From Bacteroidales bacterium (GTDB lineage Bacteria; Bacteroidota; Bacteroidia; Bacteroidales; UBA932), in NCBI GenBank assembly GCA_017544265.1, contig JAFYEM010000030.1, positions 87,402 through 151,401 of the forward strand: a stretch of 64,000 nt of DNA, in the 5' to 3' direction. Both the position numbers and the translations under genes were made by a program. Shown piece after piece: positions 1-9,299 of the stretch (positions are counted from its first letter, which is position 1; each line of letters begins with the position of its first letter). The notes beneath the pieces are model-generated. The model worked only from the letters and a program-made list of their open reading frames with translations. It did no database searches and was not told where the DNA came from.

Positions 1-2142
1 GTGCAGGAGACCTATTACGACAAGGGTTTCGACGCGGACACCAAGTGGTACAACTACCTCCAGCAGTTCAACAACCCGCAGTTCCAGAACGATATATCCA
101 TCGAGGGAGGAGGCGCCCGCGTGTCCTACATGATAGGCGCGGGACAGTTCCACCAGAGAGGCGCCGCGATCGGCAATGTCTATGACCGCTACACCGTGCG
201 TTCCAACCTCAACGCCCGTCCGAAAGACTGGCTAAAGGTGGGTATCAACCTGAACTTCACCTACGACCGCACCGTGAAGAACCCCAACTGGTCCGACGCA
301 TCGACCCACGCAAACTACACTTCCGGAGGTCTTTCCTATCTCACCCTCCCCTTCTACCACGCCATCAATCCCGAGACCGGCAAAGAGTACGAGGATGAGT
401 ACGAAGGCGGCGGAATCAACCACCACACTTACATGAAGAACCGCATCACCGCCACCGACCGCTACGGCCTGGTCGGTAACGCGAGCGTGCAGGTGGACCC
501 CATCCGCAACCTCACCTTCCGCTCAGTGGCCGGTCTGGACGGTTACCTGAGCATGTACAAGGGCCTCATGAAGCCGGACTACTTCATTATGAACGGAGTG
601 GGCTGGCGCTCCCGCAGTGCTACGCTCAGCTACACCGCAACCATCACCAACACCGCCGAATATTCCTTCGAAATCGGTTCCGACCACGAACTTTCCTTCC
701 TGCTCGGACACGAAGGCATAATCAATGACGGCGACGCCTTCAGCGCCTCCGCCGACGGCATCACCGACCCGAGGATCATACTGCTGGACAGCGCCTCGGA
801 CGAGAACACTTCAGTGAGTGAAAGCCAGAGCCAGAGCAAGTTCCTTTCGTTCTTCGGCCATGCGGACTACACCCTCATGGGACGCTACATTTTCGACGCC
901 TCGCTGCGTTTCGACGAATCTTCCCGCTTCGGCGCCAACTTCCGCTGGGCCCCGTTCTGGGCAGTCGGCGCACTCTGGAAAGCAAAGAAGGAAAGTTTCC
1001 TGAAGAATGTCGTGTGGCTCAACGACCTGAGCCTCAAAGTAAGCTACGGTACCCAGGGTAACGCCGCCATCGGCAACTACGCCGCACTCGGAACCCTCGG
1101 AATCGGCGGGAACTATGCCGGCAACTCCTCCCTGTACTTCTCCCATCCCGAGAATCCCAACCTCACCTGGGAGCGCCAGGGGCTGCTGACCGTGAACCTG
1201 ACCACCCGCCTGCTGGACATGTTCGACGTGGAGGTCGAGTTCTACAACCGCCAGACCACGAGCATGCTCATGAGCGTGCCCAACCCCTCGACTACCGGTT
1301 TCTCCTCCACCACCCAGAACGTGGGCGGGCTGCTGAACAGGGGTATAGACCTGACGCTCGGCATAGACATACTTCGCGGACGCGACTATTTCCTCCGCTT
1401 CAACACCACCTTCAACTACAACCATGAGGAGGTCACCGAACTCTTCGGCGGATTGAAGCGCTGGGAAATCGAAGGCACCGGTATCGCCTACGTCGTGGGC
1501 AAGCCGGTCCTCTACTACGACCCCATCTACGCCGGAGTCAACCGCGACAACGGTAAACCGATGTGGTACGTGCCGGGCGAGGACATAGACGTCACCACCA
1601 AGAAAGAAACGACCGAGGTCTTCGACGAGGTCGGCCTCCGCCAGAATACCGGCATCCGCCTCAACGCACCTGTCTATGGCGGTTTCGGCTTCTCCGGAAG
1701 CTGGAGAAACATCTCCTTCATCATGGACTTCGCGTATGTTCTCGGCAAATACATGATCAACAACGACGGCTACTTCTACGCCAACCCGAACCGCTTCACG
1801 GACCAGAACCAGATAAAGAGCATTTCCGACTTCTGGACCGAGTCCAACCGCGATGCCAAGTGGCCGGACTGGAGGCAGGGCGCACAGATGGAATTCGATA
1901 CGCACCTTATCGAGGACGCATCATTCCTCCGCCTGAAGAATCTCCAGATTGCCTATGCGCTTCCTCAAAGATGGATGGAAAAACAGAAGGTGCTGAGCGA
2001 TCTGAAAGTCACTTTCACCGGACGTAACATCCTGACTCTCACCAAATATTCCGGTATAGACCCGGAGGATGACACCAACGTGTCCCTCGGTCTTCCCGCG
2101 AACTCCATGCAGTTCCTCTTCGGACTTGAATTCACTTTCTAA
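1..2142 (+). CDS. SusC/RagA-family TonB-dependent outer-membrane transporter (5' truncated by window)
   Basis: This is the C-terminal 713 residues of a SusC-like receptor; the frame is open at base 1, so the signal peptide, carboxypeptidase-like domain and plug lie upstream. The visible part is barrel: alternating aromatic/polar strands, conserved SusC segments such as LRFDESSRFG near residue 300 and TGRNILTLTKYSGIDPE near 675, and a terminal phenylalanine (GLEFTF) typical of outer-membrane barrels. SusC proteins form the TonB-energised channel that takes up oligomers captured by the SusD lid. The SusD gene starts 11 bp downstream and the unit continues to a protease, so the imported ligand is more likely peptide than glycan (inference from context). 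The family call is firm; the substrate is not known. Confidence 0.95.
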   Translation: MQETYYDKGFDADTKWYNYLQQFNNPQFQNDISIEGGGARVSYMIGAGQFHQRGAAIGNVYDRYTVRSNLNARPKDWLKVGINLNFTYDRTVKNPNWSDASTHANYTSGGLSYLTLPFYHAINPETGKEYEDEYEGGGINHHTYMKNRITATDRYGLVGNASVQVDPIRNLTFRSVAGLDGYLSMYKGLMKPDYFIMNGVGWRSRSATLSYTATITNTAEYSFEIGSDHELSFLLGHEGIINDGDAFSASADGITDPRIILLDSASDENTSVSESQSQSKFLSFFGHADYTLMGRYIFDASLRFDESSRFGANFRWAPFWAVGALWKAKKESFLKNVVWLNDLSLKVSYGTQGNAAIGNYAALGTLGIGGNYAGNSSLYFSHPENPNLTWERQGLLTVNLTTRLLDMFDVEVEFYNRQTTSMLMSVPNPSTTGFSSTTQNVGGLLNRGIDLTLGIDILRGRDYFLRFNTTFNYNHEEVTELFGGLKRWEIEGTGIAYVVGKPVLYYDPIYAGVNRDNGKPMWYVPGEDIDVTTKKETTEVFDEVGLRQNTGIRLNAPVYGGFGFSGSWRNISFIMDFAYVLGKYMINNDGYFYANPNRFTDQNQIKSISDFWTESNRDAKWPDWRQGAQMEFDTHLIEDASFLRLKNLQIAYALPQRWMEKQKVLSDLKVTFTGRNILTLTKYSGIDPEDDTNVSLGLPANSMQFLFGLEFTF

Positions 2143-2153
2143 GACACGCTGCC

Positions 2154-3674
2154 ATGAAGAAGATTTTCAAATATATACTCACTGCAGGGCTCGTGGCAAT
2201 GACCGCAGCCTGCGACATGAACCTCCAGCCCACCGACTCCGTGGTCGTGGAAAATGGAAAAGTGGAAATCCGCACCGGACAGGAGCTCTTCTCCTTCTAC
2301 ATGGGTATCCTCTCCAACTTCCGTGCAGTCCACAACGGCTACTTCTATACGACCGAGGAACTGATGCTGGACGGCTTCAACGCCACTTCCAGCTACGGCA
2401 ACAACTACGGCGACGTGCACCGCGTTGAAATCAAGGCCGGCGACGACTACATAGAGTCATTCTGGAGTGACCATTACACAGTCATAAAGAACTACAACAT
2501 CCTTATAGACGCACTTCACGACTATATTCCCGAAGGCTATGAGGCTGACGCCAACGATATTCTGGGCAACGCGTTCCTCTTCAGGGCGGACGCATATCTC
2601 CAGCTGATCCGCCATTTCGCCCCGGCATACCGCAAGGACGACATAGACGACACCACCGGCAGCCTCGGCGTTCCGCTTGTAGTGCACTACAGCCTCTCCG
2701 AACGCCCCGCACGCGCGACAATAGGCGAAGTCTATGAGCAAATAGTCGAAGACCTCGATTCCGCCTATGTAAGACTCAAGGAAGTTCCCGGAGAAATCGG
2801 CGCTCTGACGGGCACCATAGACGCCGTCCGCGCCCTTCAGGCCCGCGCCGCCCTGGACATGGGCGACTATAAACTGGCTGTCGCGAAGACCGACACCCTG
2901 ATCAAGTCAAAGATTTATTCCCTCGCCTCTACCGCCGCAGCGATGGAAACCGAGTTCCGCGAAGACGGAGGCAACGAGCCCATCATGCAGATGGCCGCGA
3001 ACAAATCCGACGAGAAGCCTTCCAGCATCTCTGTCTATACCAACTGCGGCAGCTCGCTCCAGTACAGCCTCTGCTTCAAATCCCTGTACCTCCCTTCGGA
3101 GAAACTCGTGAACGCCTACTCGGACGGAGACCTGCGAAAAGCCAGCTGGTTCACCAACAGCCTCTACTACACCGAGGTGAACGGTTCCTACTACAGGGGC
3201 GATTTCTACACCTTCATCAAGTACCTCGGAAATCCCGAGCTCTACAGCGGCAAGACTCCTGACGGCACCCAGGCGGTGAAGCCTTACACCATCAGCGAGA
3301 TTTACCTTATCAATGCCGAAGCAAACGCCCAGGGCGGCGACCGCAATGCAGCCAAAACCTCACTCAACGTACTTCAGAACGCCCGCAAGGCCACTGCCAC
3401 CAGCGGCTCGCTCGGAAACATCAAGAACGAGTGGTTCAAGGAAACCGTTGGCCAGGGCCTGCGCCTGAGCTGCCTCAAGAGATGGGGCGACGGCTATGAA
3501 GAGCGCAAGGGACAGGCCGGAGCCATCCGCGACAACGCTCTGATGACAGGCGACAGATACACTGAAAAGTCTCTGGATGCGGACGACTACCACCTCGTAT
3601 GGCCGATTCCCGCCCACGACATGAGGCTTAATCCGAACCTTATCCAGAACCCCGGCTACGGAACCGCGGATTAA
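2154..3674 (+). CDS. SusD/RagB-family nutrient-binding lipoprotein
   Basis: 506 aa, usual length for SusD. The lipoprotein signal ends in TAAC with Cys20, followed by a short polar tail. The N-terminal half has the TPR-like helical pattern (SFYMGILSNF, VIKNYNILIDAL, NDILGNAFLFRADAYLQLIRHF), and the C-terminus carries the ISEIYLINAEA helix and the LVWPIP motif near the end seen across RagB/SusD proteins. It should act as the outer-leaflet lid of the SusC channel encoded just upstream (11 bp). The next gene follows after 11 bp, so this is an operon. The start is the ATG giving MKKIFKYIL, which directly produces the signal peptide. Confidence 0.95.
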   Translation: MKKIFKYILTAGLVAMTAACDMNLQPTDSVVVENGKVEIRTGQELFSFYMGILSNFRAVHNGYFYTTEELMLDGFNATSSYGNNYGDVHRVEIKAGDDYIESFWSDHYTVIKNYNILIDALHDYIPEGYEADANDILGNAFLFRADAYLQLIRHFAPAYRKDDIDDTTGSLGVPLVVHYSLSERPARATIGEVYEQIVEDLDSAYVRLKEVPGEIGALTGTIDAVRALQARAALDMGDYKLAVAKTDTLIKSKIYSLASTAAAMETEFREDGGNEPIMQMAANKSDEKPSSISVYTNCGSSLQYSLCFKSLYLPSEKLVNAYSDGDLRKASWFTNSLYYTEVNGSYYRGDFYTFIKYLGNPELYSGKTPDGTQAVKPYTISEIYLINAEANAQGGDRNAAKTSLNVLQNARKATATSGSLGNIKNEWFKETVGQGLRLSCLKRWGDGYEERKGQAGAIRDNALMTGDRYTEKSLDADDYHLVWPIPAHDMRLNPNLIQNPGYGTAD

Positions 3675-3685
3675 ACGACAGTGCC

Positions 3686-4606
3686 ATGAAAAAGTTTGCA
3701 TACATAATTATTTCCGCTGCCGCAGGCCTCGCCCTCCTTTCCGCCTGCGACCGCAAAGCCAGTTTCCACACGATGACGGCTGTCTATTTCGCCAGGCCCA
3801 ACATCAATGTCTATGAAGACGCGGGCGTAGTGAAGATTCCCGTAAACGTGAGCAATCCGAATACTGACTTCATGATATCCTATACCATCGAGGACGATAC
3901 CGCGGTGGACGGGACAGACTATATCACCTCCGAGACTTCCACCGGAGTGCTCTCCTTCGCAAAGGGACAGGAAAGCTCCGATATAGAGGTTCAGGTGGTG
4001 AACTTCCCCGATGAACTCACCGGCAACAAGAAGTTCCGCATCAAGATAGGCAATGTCTCCAACGAAGTGACCCGCGGCGGTTTCTCCACCTGCACGGTCA
4101 CGATTGTGGACAACGACCATCCGCTGCGCGACCTCTTCGGCGAATACAACGCCTCCGGCTATGACTATTTCGACGAGAAGACGGTGGAATGGACAATGAC
4201 CATCACCGAGACTCCTGACCTTCCGGAAACGCTCGCCGACTATTATAAGATATATATAGACGGTATCTTCGACTTCGTCGCGGGCAACTGGCTCAACACT
4301 GGCCTCCGCCACTACGTCCCCGCGACCGTGTCCCGCGACCTTTCGACCATCACCATCCCCGGCGGATGGCAGCTTGGTGACACCTATCAGGACTATGATG
4401 TCGCTCTCGCGTGGGTGAGCATCAGCGCCTCCGGCGGCTCCTTCGACCTGAAGACCAACGTCGTGTTCGAGCAGCAGGAGCTGACTGACGCAGTGGACCG
4501 CCTGAAATATGTTACCACCGCCGGATACGGCGCCAACCTTCCTTCCGAAGGCTCCGGCAGCAGTTTCCTCACCATTTACACCGGTGTAACCATAATCAAG
4601 AAATAA
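3686..4606 (+). CDS. Calx-beta-like surface lipoprotein of the SusCD operon
   Basis: 306 aa lipoprotein; lipobox LLSAC with Cys21. Residues about 30-140 resemble a Calx-beta domain: YFARPNINVYEDAG, then VNVSNPNTDFMISYTI, a GTDY turn, the SFAKGQESSDIEVQV strand pair, and closure on VTIVDNDHP. The remaining 160 residues are beta-rich and not recognised. Third genes of SusCD operons are often surface glycan- or protein-binding lipoproteins (SGBP-like), which is the inferred role here. The stop TAA overlaps the ATG of the next gene (TAATG), implying translational coupling. No catalytic motif was seen. Confidence 0.75.
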   Translation: MKKFAYIIISAAAGLALLSACDRKASFHTMTAVYFARPNINVYEDAGVVKIPVNVSNPNTDFMISYTIEDDTAVDGTDYITSETSTGVLSFAKGQESSDIEVQVVNFPDELTGNKKFRIKIGNVSNEVTRGGFSTCTVTIVDNDHPLRDLFGEYNASGYDYFDEKTVEWTMTITETPDLPETLADYYKIYIDGIFDFVAGNWLNTGLRHYVPATVSRDLSTITIPGGWQLGDTYQDYDVALAWVSISASGGSFDLKTNVVFEQQELTDAVDRLKYVTTAGYGANLPSEGSGSSFLTIYTGVTIIKK

Positions 4607-5295
4607 TGAAGGCGAAGGGAATCATAACTGTGCTCCTGGCACTCTGCCTTGCCTGCGGGGCCTCGGCCCAGAAGTTCGAGCCGCGTCAGACCTGGCCCTA
4701 TCTTCTGGAGGAGTTCACCCTCGGTTCCGTCAGGACAAGCGCCGGCGTCGTTATCCGCGACGAGGCCTTCCTGAACGTGTCCATCCCGGACGGCCGCCTG
4801 CACTATATCCAGAACGGCAAGATAATGGCCGCCGACATGACCCAGGTCTATACCGTCCTCATCGGCAAAGACGTCTTCATGAACCGCGGCGGACGCCTGG
4901 AGCAGGTGCTCTATGAAGGCGACGGCGCCCTGCTTCTGAAAAAGACGGAAGTGGACATGGTGAAGCTCTCCAAGTCGGACATCGGCTACGGAGTGAGCTC
5001 CGCGACGGCATCGACCCAGAAACTGACCGGGCTCGGCGCGGAGGGAATGCTCATCAACATGGACTTTTCCACCGCCATCGAAAATGCCAAGACAGGAGAA
5101 TACCTTCCTCTGGACGAATCCTATTCGTTCCTTGTCAAGGGAAAGGAGATTCCCGCCAAGAAAGCTGATTTCCTCGCTCTCGAGGGTCTGGACCATGCCG
5201 GGGCCAAGGCCTTCCTGAAGGAGCAGAAAATAAAGTGGAACAAGCCCCTGGACCTTGTCAAGGTGCTTGATTACATCACCGCCAACCTGAAATAA
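4606..5295 (+). CDS. Small secreted protein of unknown function
   Basis: 229 aa. The N-terminus is a cleavable Sec signal ending in CGASAQ; no lipobox Cys is placed for lipidation, so the product is likely periplasmic or secreted. The mature part is mixed alpha/beta (LHYIQNGKIMAADMTQVYTVLIG, AFLKEQKIKWNKPLDLVKVLDYI). I do not recognise a family. It sits between the Calx-beta-like lipoprotein, whose stop it overlaps, and the subtilisin-like protease 8 bp downstream. It could therefore be a protease inhibitor, chaperone or accessory factor, but nothing in its sequence proves any of these. Confidence 0.7.
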   Translation: MKAKGIITVLLALCLACGASAQKFEPRQTWPYLLEEFTLGSVRTSAGVVIRDEAFLNVSIPDGRLHYIQNGKIMAADMTQVYTVLIGKDVFMNRGGRLEQVLYEGDGALLLKKTEVDMVKLSKSDIGYGVSSATASTQKLTGLGAEGMLINMDFSTAIENAKTGEYLPLDESYSFLVKGKEIPAKKADFLALEGLDHAGAKAFLKEQKIKWNKPLDLVKVLDYITANLK

Positions 5296-5302
5296 ACGAA
5301 CT

Positions 5303-7948
5303 ATGAAAAAGATATTATTCCCCCTGGCAGCAATTTCACTCCTCGTGCTCTCCTGCGCGAAAGAGCCGCTTGCGGAAGAAGAGAACACCTCCGAGGGTCT
5401 CTCCCCGAAGGAACTTCCCGCAGCTGAACCTGCCCTCGTAAAGGGCGTCCGTGAGGTCCTCTTCTCGGACGAGATGATAGACCTTGTGGAAGCGGACCTT
5501 GCCAAGGGTTCCCTCGCCACGAAATCCATGCAGCTGAACGAGGCTCTCACGGAGATGGGAATCACCGCCATCGAGCGCATATTCCCCTATGCCGGCGAAT
5601 TCGAAGCCCGTCACCGCGAGGCCGGACTGCACAAATGGTACAGGATCTATTACAACGAGGATGTTCCCCAGACCAAAGCCGCATCTACCCTTCTCTCCAT
5701 TCCCGGAGTGGAGGTTTCAAACCCTGTGTGCTACCGTTCCCTGGACATCAGTTTCGACGATCCACGCGAAAAGGAGCAGTGGGGCTTCCACAATAATGTA
5801 AAGGATGCCGACGTCAACGTGGAGGCGGTGTGGAACAACTACACCACGGGGCGCGAGGACGTAATTGTCTCGGTTGTGGACACCGGCGTCCAGCTGGAGC
5901 ACCCCGACCTCAAGGACAACACCATCCCCGCCGGCGAGGACGGTTCCCACAGCTTCATGAACGGAGGCAATGAGAACCGCGTCGTAGCCGGTGACCACGG
6001 CACCCACGTCGCAGGCACCATCGCCGCCATCAACAACAACGGCACCGGAGTGTGCGGACTTGCCGGCGGCAATGCCAAGACCGGGGCCAAAGGCGTCAAA
6101 ATCATGTCCTGCGTTATTTTCCAGGCCGGGCTGAGCGGCGCCAACGACCATGCCGCGATTGTCTGGGGTGCCGACCACGGTGCAGTCATTTCCCAGAACA
6201 GCTGGGGCTACAACTTCGAGCGTCCTGACGGCTCCTATGACACCCAGTCCGCAAAGGCCATGCACGATTTCTACATGAAGCCCAACAGCGGTGAGTACCG
6301 CGACGCCATCAAGGACGCCGTGGACTACTTCAACAAATATGCTGGCATGAGCAACGGGAAACAGACCGGTCCCATGGCCGGTGGCGTGGTGATTTTTGCG
6401 GCCGGCAACGAGAACCAGCCCTACGGTGCACCCGGCTGCTATGAAGGCTGCATTTCCGTCGGGTCCATCACCAGGGACGGCAGCCGGAGCAGCTTCTCCA
6501 ACTACGGCTCCTGGGTGGACATCTGCGCCCCCGGATCCCAGATTGTATCGACACTGACCGGCGGCGGTTACGGCACCATGTCGGGCACTTCAATGGCCTG
6601 CCCGCACGTGTCCGGAGTCGCGGCCCTGGTGGTTTCATACTGCGGCGGCAAAGGCTTCACCGCCGAGGCCCTCAGGGAGAAACTCATCGGAGGCGCACGC
6701 AGCATTTCCGGCCTTTCCACGGGCCAGAGAGGCATAGGCCCCCTGGTGGACGCTCTCGGAGCCATCGAATTCGGTTCCGGCGAAGCTCCTTCTCCCGTGG
6801 AGAGCTACTCCCCTGAGATCGTGTCCAACAATGTGGACTTCTCCATCACCGTGACCGGCAAGGGTGAAGACAATGCTCCTGCCTATGGATTCCGCCTCCT
6901 GGCATCAAAGGACAAGGCCGCTCTCCAGGCCGCGGATCCCTCCAAGCCGGCTTCCGGAATCTCCTACGAGGACATCCTCAACACAGACATTCCGGTGGGA
7001 GGAAAGATCAACGGCACACTCAGCGGTCTGGATTTCGAGAACACCTACTACATCGCGGTTTCCGCATTCGATTACGGGCGCAATTTCTCCCCGATAAGTT
7101 CAATCGAAGAGGTTACTACCGGAATCAACCACGCCCCCGATATCGCCTATGATATTCCCGGCGGCCGGATTGAGATTCCTTCCTTCAAGACCGTAAGCCT
7201 TCCCTTCACCGCCATAGACCCCGACCGTCATGCTGTCAAGGTGTCCGTTTCGGGCGGTAGCGCTGCAGTCTCTATGGTGGAAAAGAACAATAGCTACAGC
7301 TTAAACATCAAGGGCAACGGCGCTCCCGCAGGCACCTATACCTGCAAGATTACTGCCACGGACAGCTATAATCTCGCCTCGTCCTCCTCGTTTACCTACA
7401 CCCTGCTTCCCAACTCCGACCCGGTGGTCAAGGGCAGCATCCCGGACATCCTTCTCTCCGGCAGCGGCGACGTGTTCTCCTTCAATATCGAGGACTACAT
7501 CTACGATCCTGACGGCGAGACCATCAAATACAGCATAGTCAACAACAATCCTTCCGCAGTGCATGTGAAACAGAACGGGAACATCTTCTACGTCACTGCC
7601 ATGTCCGATGCGGGCGCCGCCATCGTGCGCATTTCCGGCCACGATTCCGGCAACAATCCCCTCCAGTTGAAAGATGAGTTCAACGTGCTCGTCAGGGAGG
7701 AAAGCGTGAAGATTGTCTGCTATCCGAACCCGGTTCTGAGCGACCTGTTCATCGCAACCGGCGGAAATGAAGAGGAGGCCTCCATCAAGATTGTCTCCTC
7801 CTCCGGAGCCACCGTCATCAGCACTTCCGCCGTCTGCAGCGCATTCAATCCTGCAAAGATAGACATGAGGGGATGCGGCTCCGGGAAATACTCCGTTACC
7901 GTCAAATACGGCGGCGGCACCTACACCCAAACCATCATTAAGAGATAA
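5303..7948 (+). CDS. Subtilisin-like (S8) serine protease lipoprotein with T9SS C-terminal sorting domain
   Basis: 881 aa. The catalytic triad is complete: Asp193 in VVDTGV, His232 in DHGTHVAG, Ser430 in SGTSMACPHVSG, with the oxyanion Asn in AAGNEN. After the catalytic domain (about 150-490) come an FN3-like domain (about 500-610), Ig/cadherin-like segments (about 615-800), and from about 803 a typical T9SS type A sorting domain (KIVCYPNPV...LF, then SGKYSVTVKYGG...IIKR). The N-terminus has a lipobox (LVLSC, Cys18) rather than a plain signal peptide, which is unusual for a T9SS client. Residues 30-140 resemble an S8 propeptide. It probably digests protein at the cell surface to feed the SusCD channel upstream; a PorV/PorQ-like protein follows 7 bp later. 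Confidence 0.92.
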   Translation: MKKILFPLAAISLLVLSCAKEPLAEEENTSEGLSPKELPAAEPALVKGVREVLFSDEMIDLVEADLAKGSLATKSMQLNEALTEMGITAIERIFPYAGEFEARHREAGLHKWYRIYYNEDVPQTKAASTLLSIPGVEVSNPVCYRSLDISFDDPREKEQWGFHNNVKDADVNVEAVWNNYTTGREDVIVSVVDTGVQLEHPDLKDNTIPAGEDGSHSFMNGGNENRVVAGDHGTHVAGTIAAINNNGTGVCGLAGGNAKTGAKGVKIMSCVIFQAGLSGANDHAAIVWGADHGAVISQNSWGYNFERPDGSYDTQSAKAMHDFYMKPNSGEYRDAIKDAVDYFNKYAGMSNGKQTGPMAGGVVIFAAGNENQPYGAPGCYEGCISVGSITRDGSRSSFSNYGSWVDICAPGSQIVSTLTGGGYGTMSGTSMACPHVSGVAALVVSYCGGKGFTAEALREKLIGGARSISGLSTGQRGIGPLVDALGAIEFGSGEAPSPVESYSPEIVSNNVDFSITVTGKGEDNAPAYGFRLLASKDKAALQAADPSKPASGISYEDILNTDIPVGGKINGTLSGLDFENTYYIAVSAFDYGRNFSPISSIEEVTTGINHAPDIAYDIPGGRIEIPSFKTVSLPFTAIDPDRHAVKVSVSGGSAAVSMVEKNNSYSLNIKGNGAPAGTYTCKITATDSYNLASSSSFTYTLLPNSDPVVKGSIPDILLSGSGDVFSFNIEDYIYDPDGETIKYSIVNNNPSAVHVKQNGNIFYVTAMSDAGAAIVRISGHDSGNNPLQLKDEFNVLVREESVKIVCYPNPVLSDLFIATGGNEEEASIKIVSSSGATVISTSAVCSAFNPAKIDMRGCGSGKYSVTVKYGGGTYTQTIIKR

Positions 7949-7954
7949 GACGCC

Positions 7955-8911
7955 ATGAAAAAAATATTCGCAATTCTTTTGGTCTCCGTGGTCCTTGCCT
8001 TCCAGGCTGGTGCGCAGAGCGTCTCCAGGACGTTCCCTGACGCGCGCATAGACCGCGATCCCGTGACAGCCGGTCTCGCTGGAGCCGGCACGTCCATGGC
8101 ATCTGCCTACGCTTCCTGGAACAATGCAGCCGCAGCCGCCCTTATGGACGAAAAACTCCTCACCGGGGTTTCCTACCAGCTGTGGCAGCCTTCAGGACTG
8201 TTGAACAGCAATATCTCTCTCGGCGGCGCCCTGAGACTGGGAAAGCGCTATGCCATCACTGCCGGCGCAACACTTGAATTCGGCCCGAAGATTCCCGCCT
8301 TCACGGACAGCGGCATCCCCGACGGATACCTCCAGAACAACCAGCAGCACTATAATTTCGGTGCGGCAATAAAGGTCTATGAAAGCGAGAACGTCGGGTC
8401 CTTCTCCATCGGCGCGAACGGCCACTATCTGCGCGAGCCCCTCACCCCGAGAAGCCGCAACTGGGCCTGGGCTGTGGACGGATACCTGCAGTACCGCCGC
8501 AAAGCCCTCGGAGTCGCGCTCGGAATCCAGACCCTGGGCGGTTCCTACGAGTATGGTTCCTCACTGAACAAATCCAATACTCCCTACAATGACAGCAAAC
8601 TCCCTACGGTGATTAAACTTGCAGCGGACTATACCTTCGTGCTCGGACAGGACCACAGCATACTTACGGCCCTGGACCTGAACCTCGAGCGCAACTGGAC
8701 CTTCGGTTTCGCCGGCGGCGTCCAGTACGCCTTCCGCGACATGGTCTTCGCCAGGGTAGGTTACAACCTCGGCGCCCGCACGGCCGCCTGGCCCTCATAT
8801 CTGAGCGTCGGTCTCGGCGGCAAATACAAAGGTTTCCGCCTCGACGCAGCCTACATAGCCACCTCCAACCTGAGGAATTCCTTCACGGTCGGATTCGGTT
8901 ATAGCTTTTAG
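7955..8911 (+). CDS. PorV/PorQ-like outer-membrane beta-barrel protein
   Basis: 318 aa with a Sec signal ending in QAGAQ. The mature start (RDPVTAGLAGAGTSMASAYASWNNAAAAALM) is the typical opening of the PorV/PorQ/FadL-like family: an AGAGTS stretch, then an ASWNNAAA helix. The rest is regular amphipathic beta strands ending in an aromatic residue (VGFGYSF). PorV is the shuttle of type IX secretion that receives clients after sorting-domain cleavage. Because this gene is directly downstream of a sorting-domain protease in the same operon, a dedicated PorV-like partner for that protease is a reasonable inference. Simple OmpA/porin-like roles cannot be excluded. Confidence 0.75.
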   Translation: MKKIFAILLVSVVLAFQAGAQSVSRTFPDARIDRDPVTAGLAGAGTSMASAYASWNNAAAAALMDEKLLTGVSYQLWQPSGLLNSNISLGGALRLGKRYAITAGATLEFGPKIPAFTDSGIPDGYLQNNQQHYNFGAAIKVYESENVGSFSIGANGHYLREPLTPRSRNWAWAVDGYLQYRRKALGVALGIQTLGGSYEYGSSLNKSNTPYNDSKLPTVIKLAADYTFVLGQDHSILTALDLNLERNWTFGFAGGVQYAFRDMVFARVGYNLGARTAAWPSYLSVGLGGKYKGFRLDAAYIATSNLRNSFTVGFGYSF

Positions 8912-8951
8912 GCTCAGTTAATTCCCAATTACAGGTGTCGTTGCAATTTTT

Positions 8952-8982
8952 TTTGCATCGACACTTATTTTTTGTATCTTTG
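8952..8982 (+). promoter_or_regulatory. Bacteroidetes-type promoter for tRNA-Ser
   Basis: TTTG at 8952-8955, a 19-bp spacer and TATCTTTG at 8975-8982 match the primary sigma consensus TTTG-N19/21-TAnnTTTG. Transcription would start about 20 nt before the tRNA. Confidence 0.8.
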
Positions 8983-9008
8983 CAGTCCCGTTTCCGCGGG
9001 AGCACATT

Positions 9009-9096
9009 GGAGAGATGCTCGAGTGGCTTAAGAGGCACGCCTGGAAAGCGTGTATACGCCAAAAGCGTATCCCGAGTTCGAATCTCGGTCTCTCCG
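9009..9096 (+). tRNA. tRNA-Ser(GGA)
   Basis: 88 nt, class II. The acceptor arms GGAGAGA (9009-9015) and TCTCTCC (9089-9095) pair perfectly. The anticodon loop CTGGAAA between stem halves CACGC/GCGTG gives anticodon GGA. A long variable arm is present, and the T arm contains the invariant GTTCGAATC. CCA is not encoded. The 3' end is duplicated at 11481-11507, marking it as an integration site. Confidence 0.97.
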
Positions 9097-9100
9097 CAAA
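9074..9100 (+). repeat. attL-like direct repeat (tRNA-Ser 3' end)
   Basis: 27 bp from GAGTTCGAATCTCGG to CCGCAAA, identical to 11481-11507. It includes the T-loop and 3' acceptor strand, the usual crossover of tyrosine-recombinase elements. Confidence 0.8.
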
Positions 9101-9227
9101 GCATTGATGGCCGGCTGCGACAGCAGTCGGCTGTTTTTGGCTACGGACCCGTCGAAAGCTCGCTTTCGTAAGGGTTCGAAGCCGGAAACAGCAAGGTCCG
9201 AAGGACCAGCCGGCCATCCAATGCTTT
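9098..9227. other. 130-nt highly structured element downstream of tRNA-Ser
   Basis: Outer arms 9098-9116 and 9208-9227 are inverted copies (19 of 20, one gap). Inside them, nested pairs are visible: 9130-9136 with 9186-9192, 9139-9142 with 9180-9183, 9145-9150 with 9172-9177, 9153-9158 with 9163-9168 around a CTCG loop, and a separate hairpin GGTCC-GAA-GGACC at 9195-9207. It could be a structured RNA co-transcribed with the tRNA or a palindromic MITE at the edge of the island. It shows no coding potential. Confidence 0.6.
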
Positions 9228-9250
9228 GGCCATCGACAAAGGAGCCCCCA

Positions 9251-9283
9251 GAGATGCCGGAGGGCGCAGCCCGACGGAATCTC
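9251..9283. repeat. REP-like imperfect palindrome
   Basis: Arms 9251-9265 and 9269-9283 around GCA pair at 12 of 15 positions. This looks like a short palindromic intergenic repeat between the structured element and the DUF4143 promoter. Confidence 0.45.
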
Positions 9284-9299
9284 GGTTTTAGGCTAAAAT

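Noticed and set aside
811-1905. Long antisense frame under the first SusC gene
   Set aside because: High-GC shadow frame of a well-supported SusC; no coherent domain.
8912-8951. Possible terminator after the PorV-like gene
   Set aside because: No stable stem followed by a T run was found in the short gap before the tRNA promoter.
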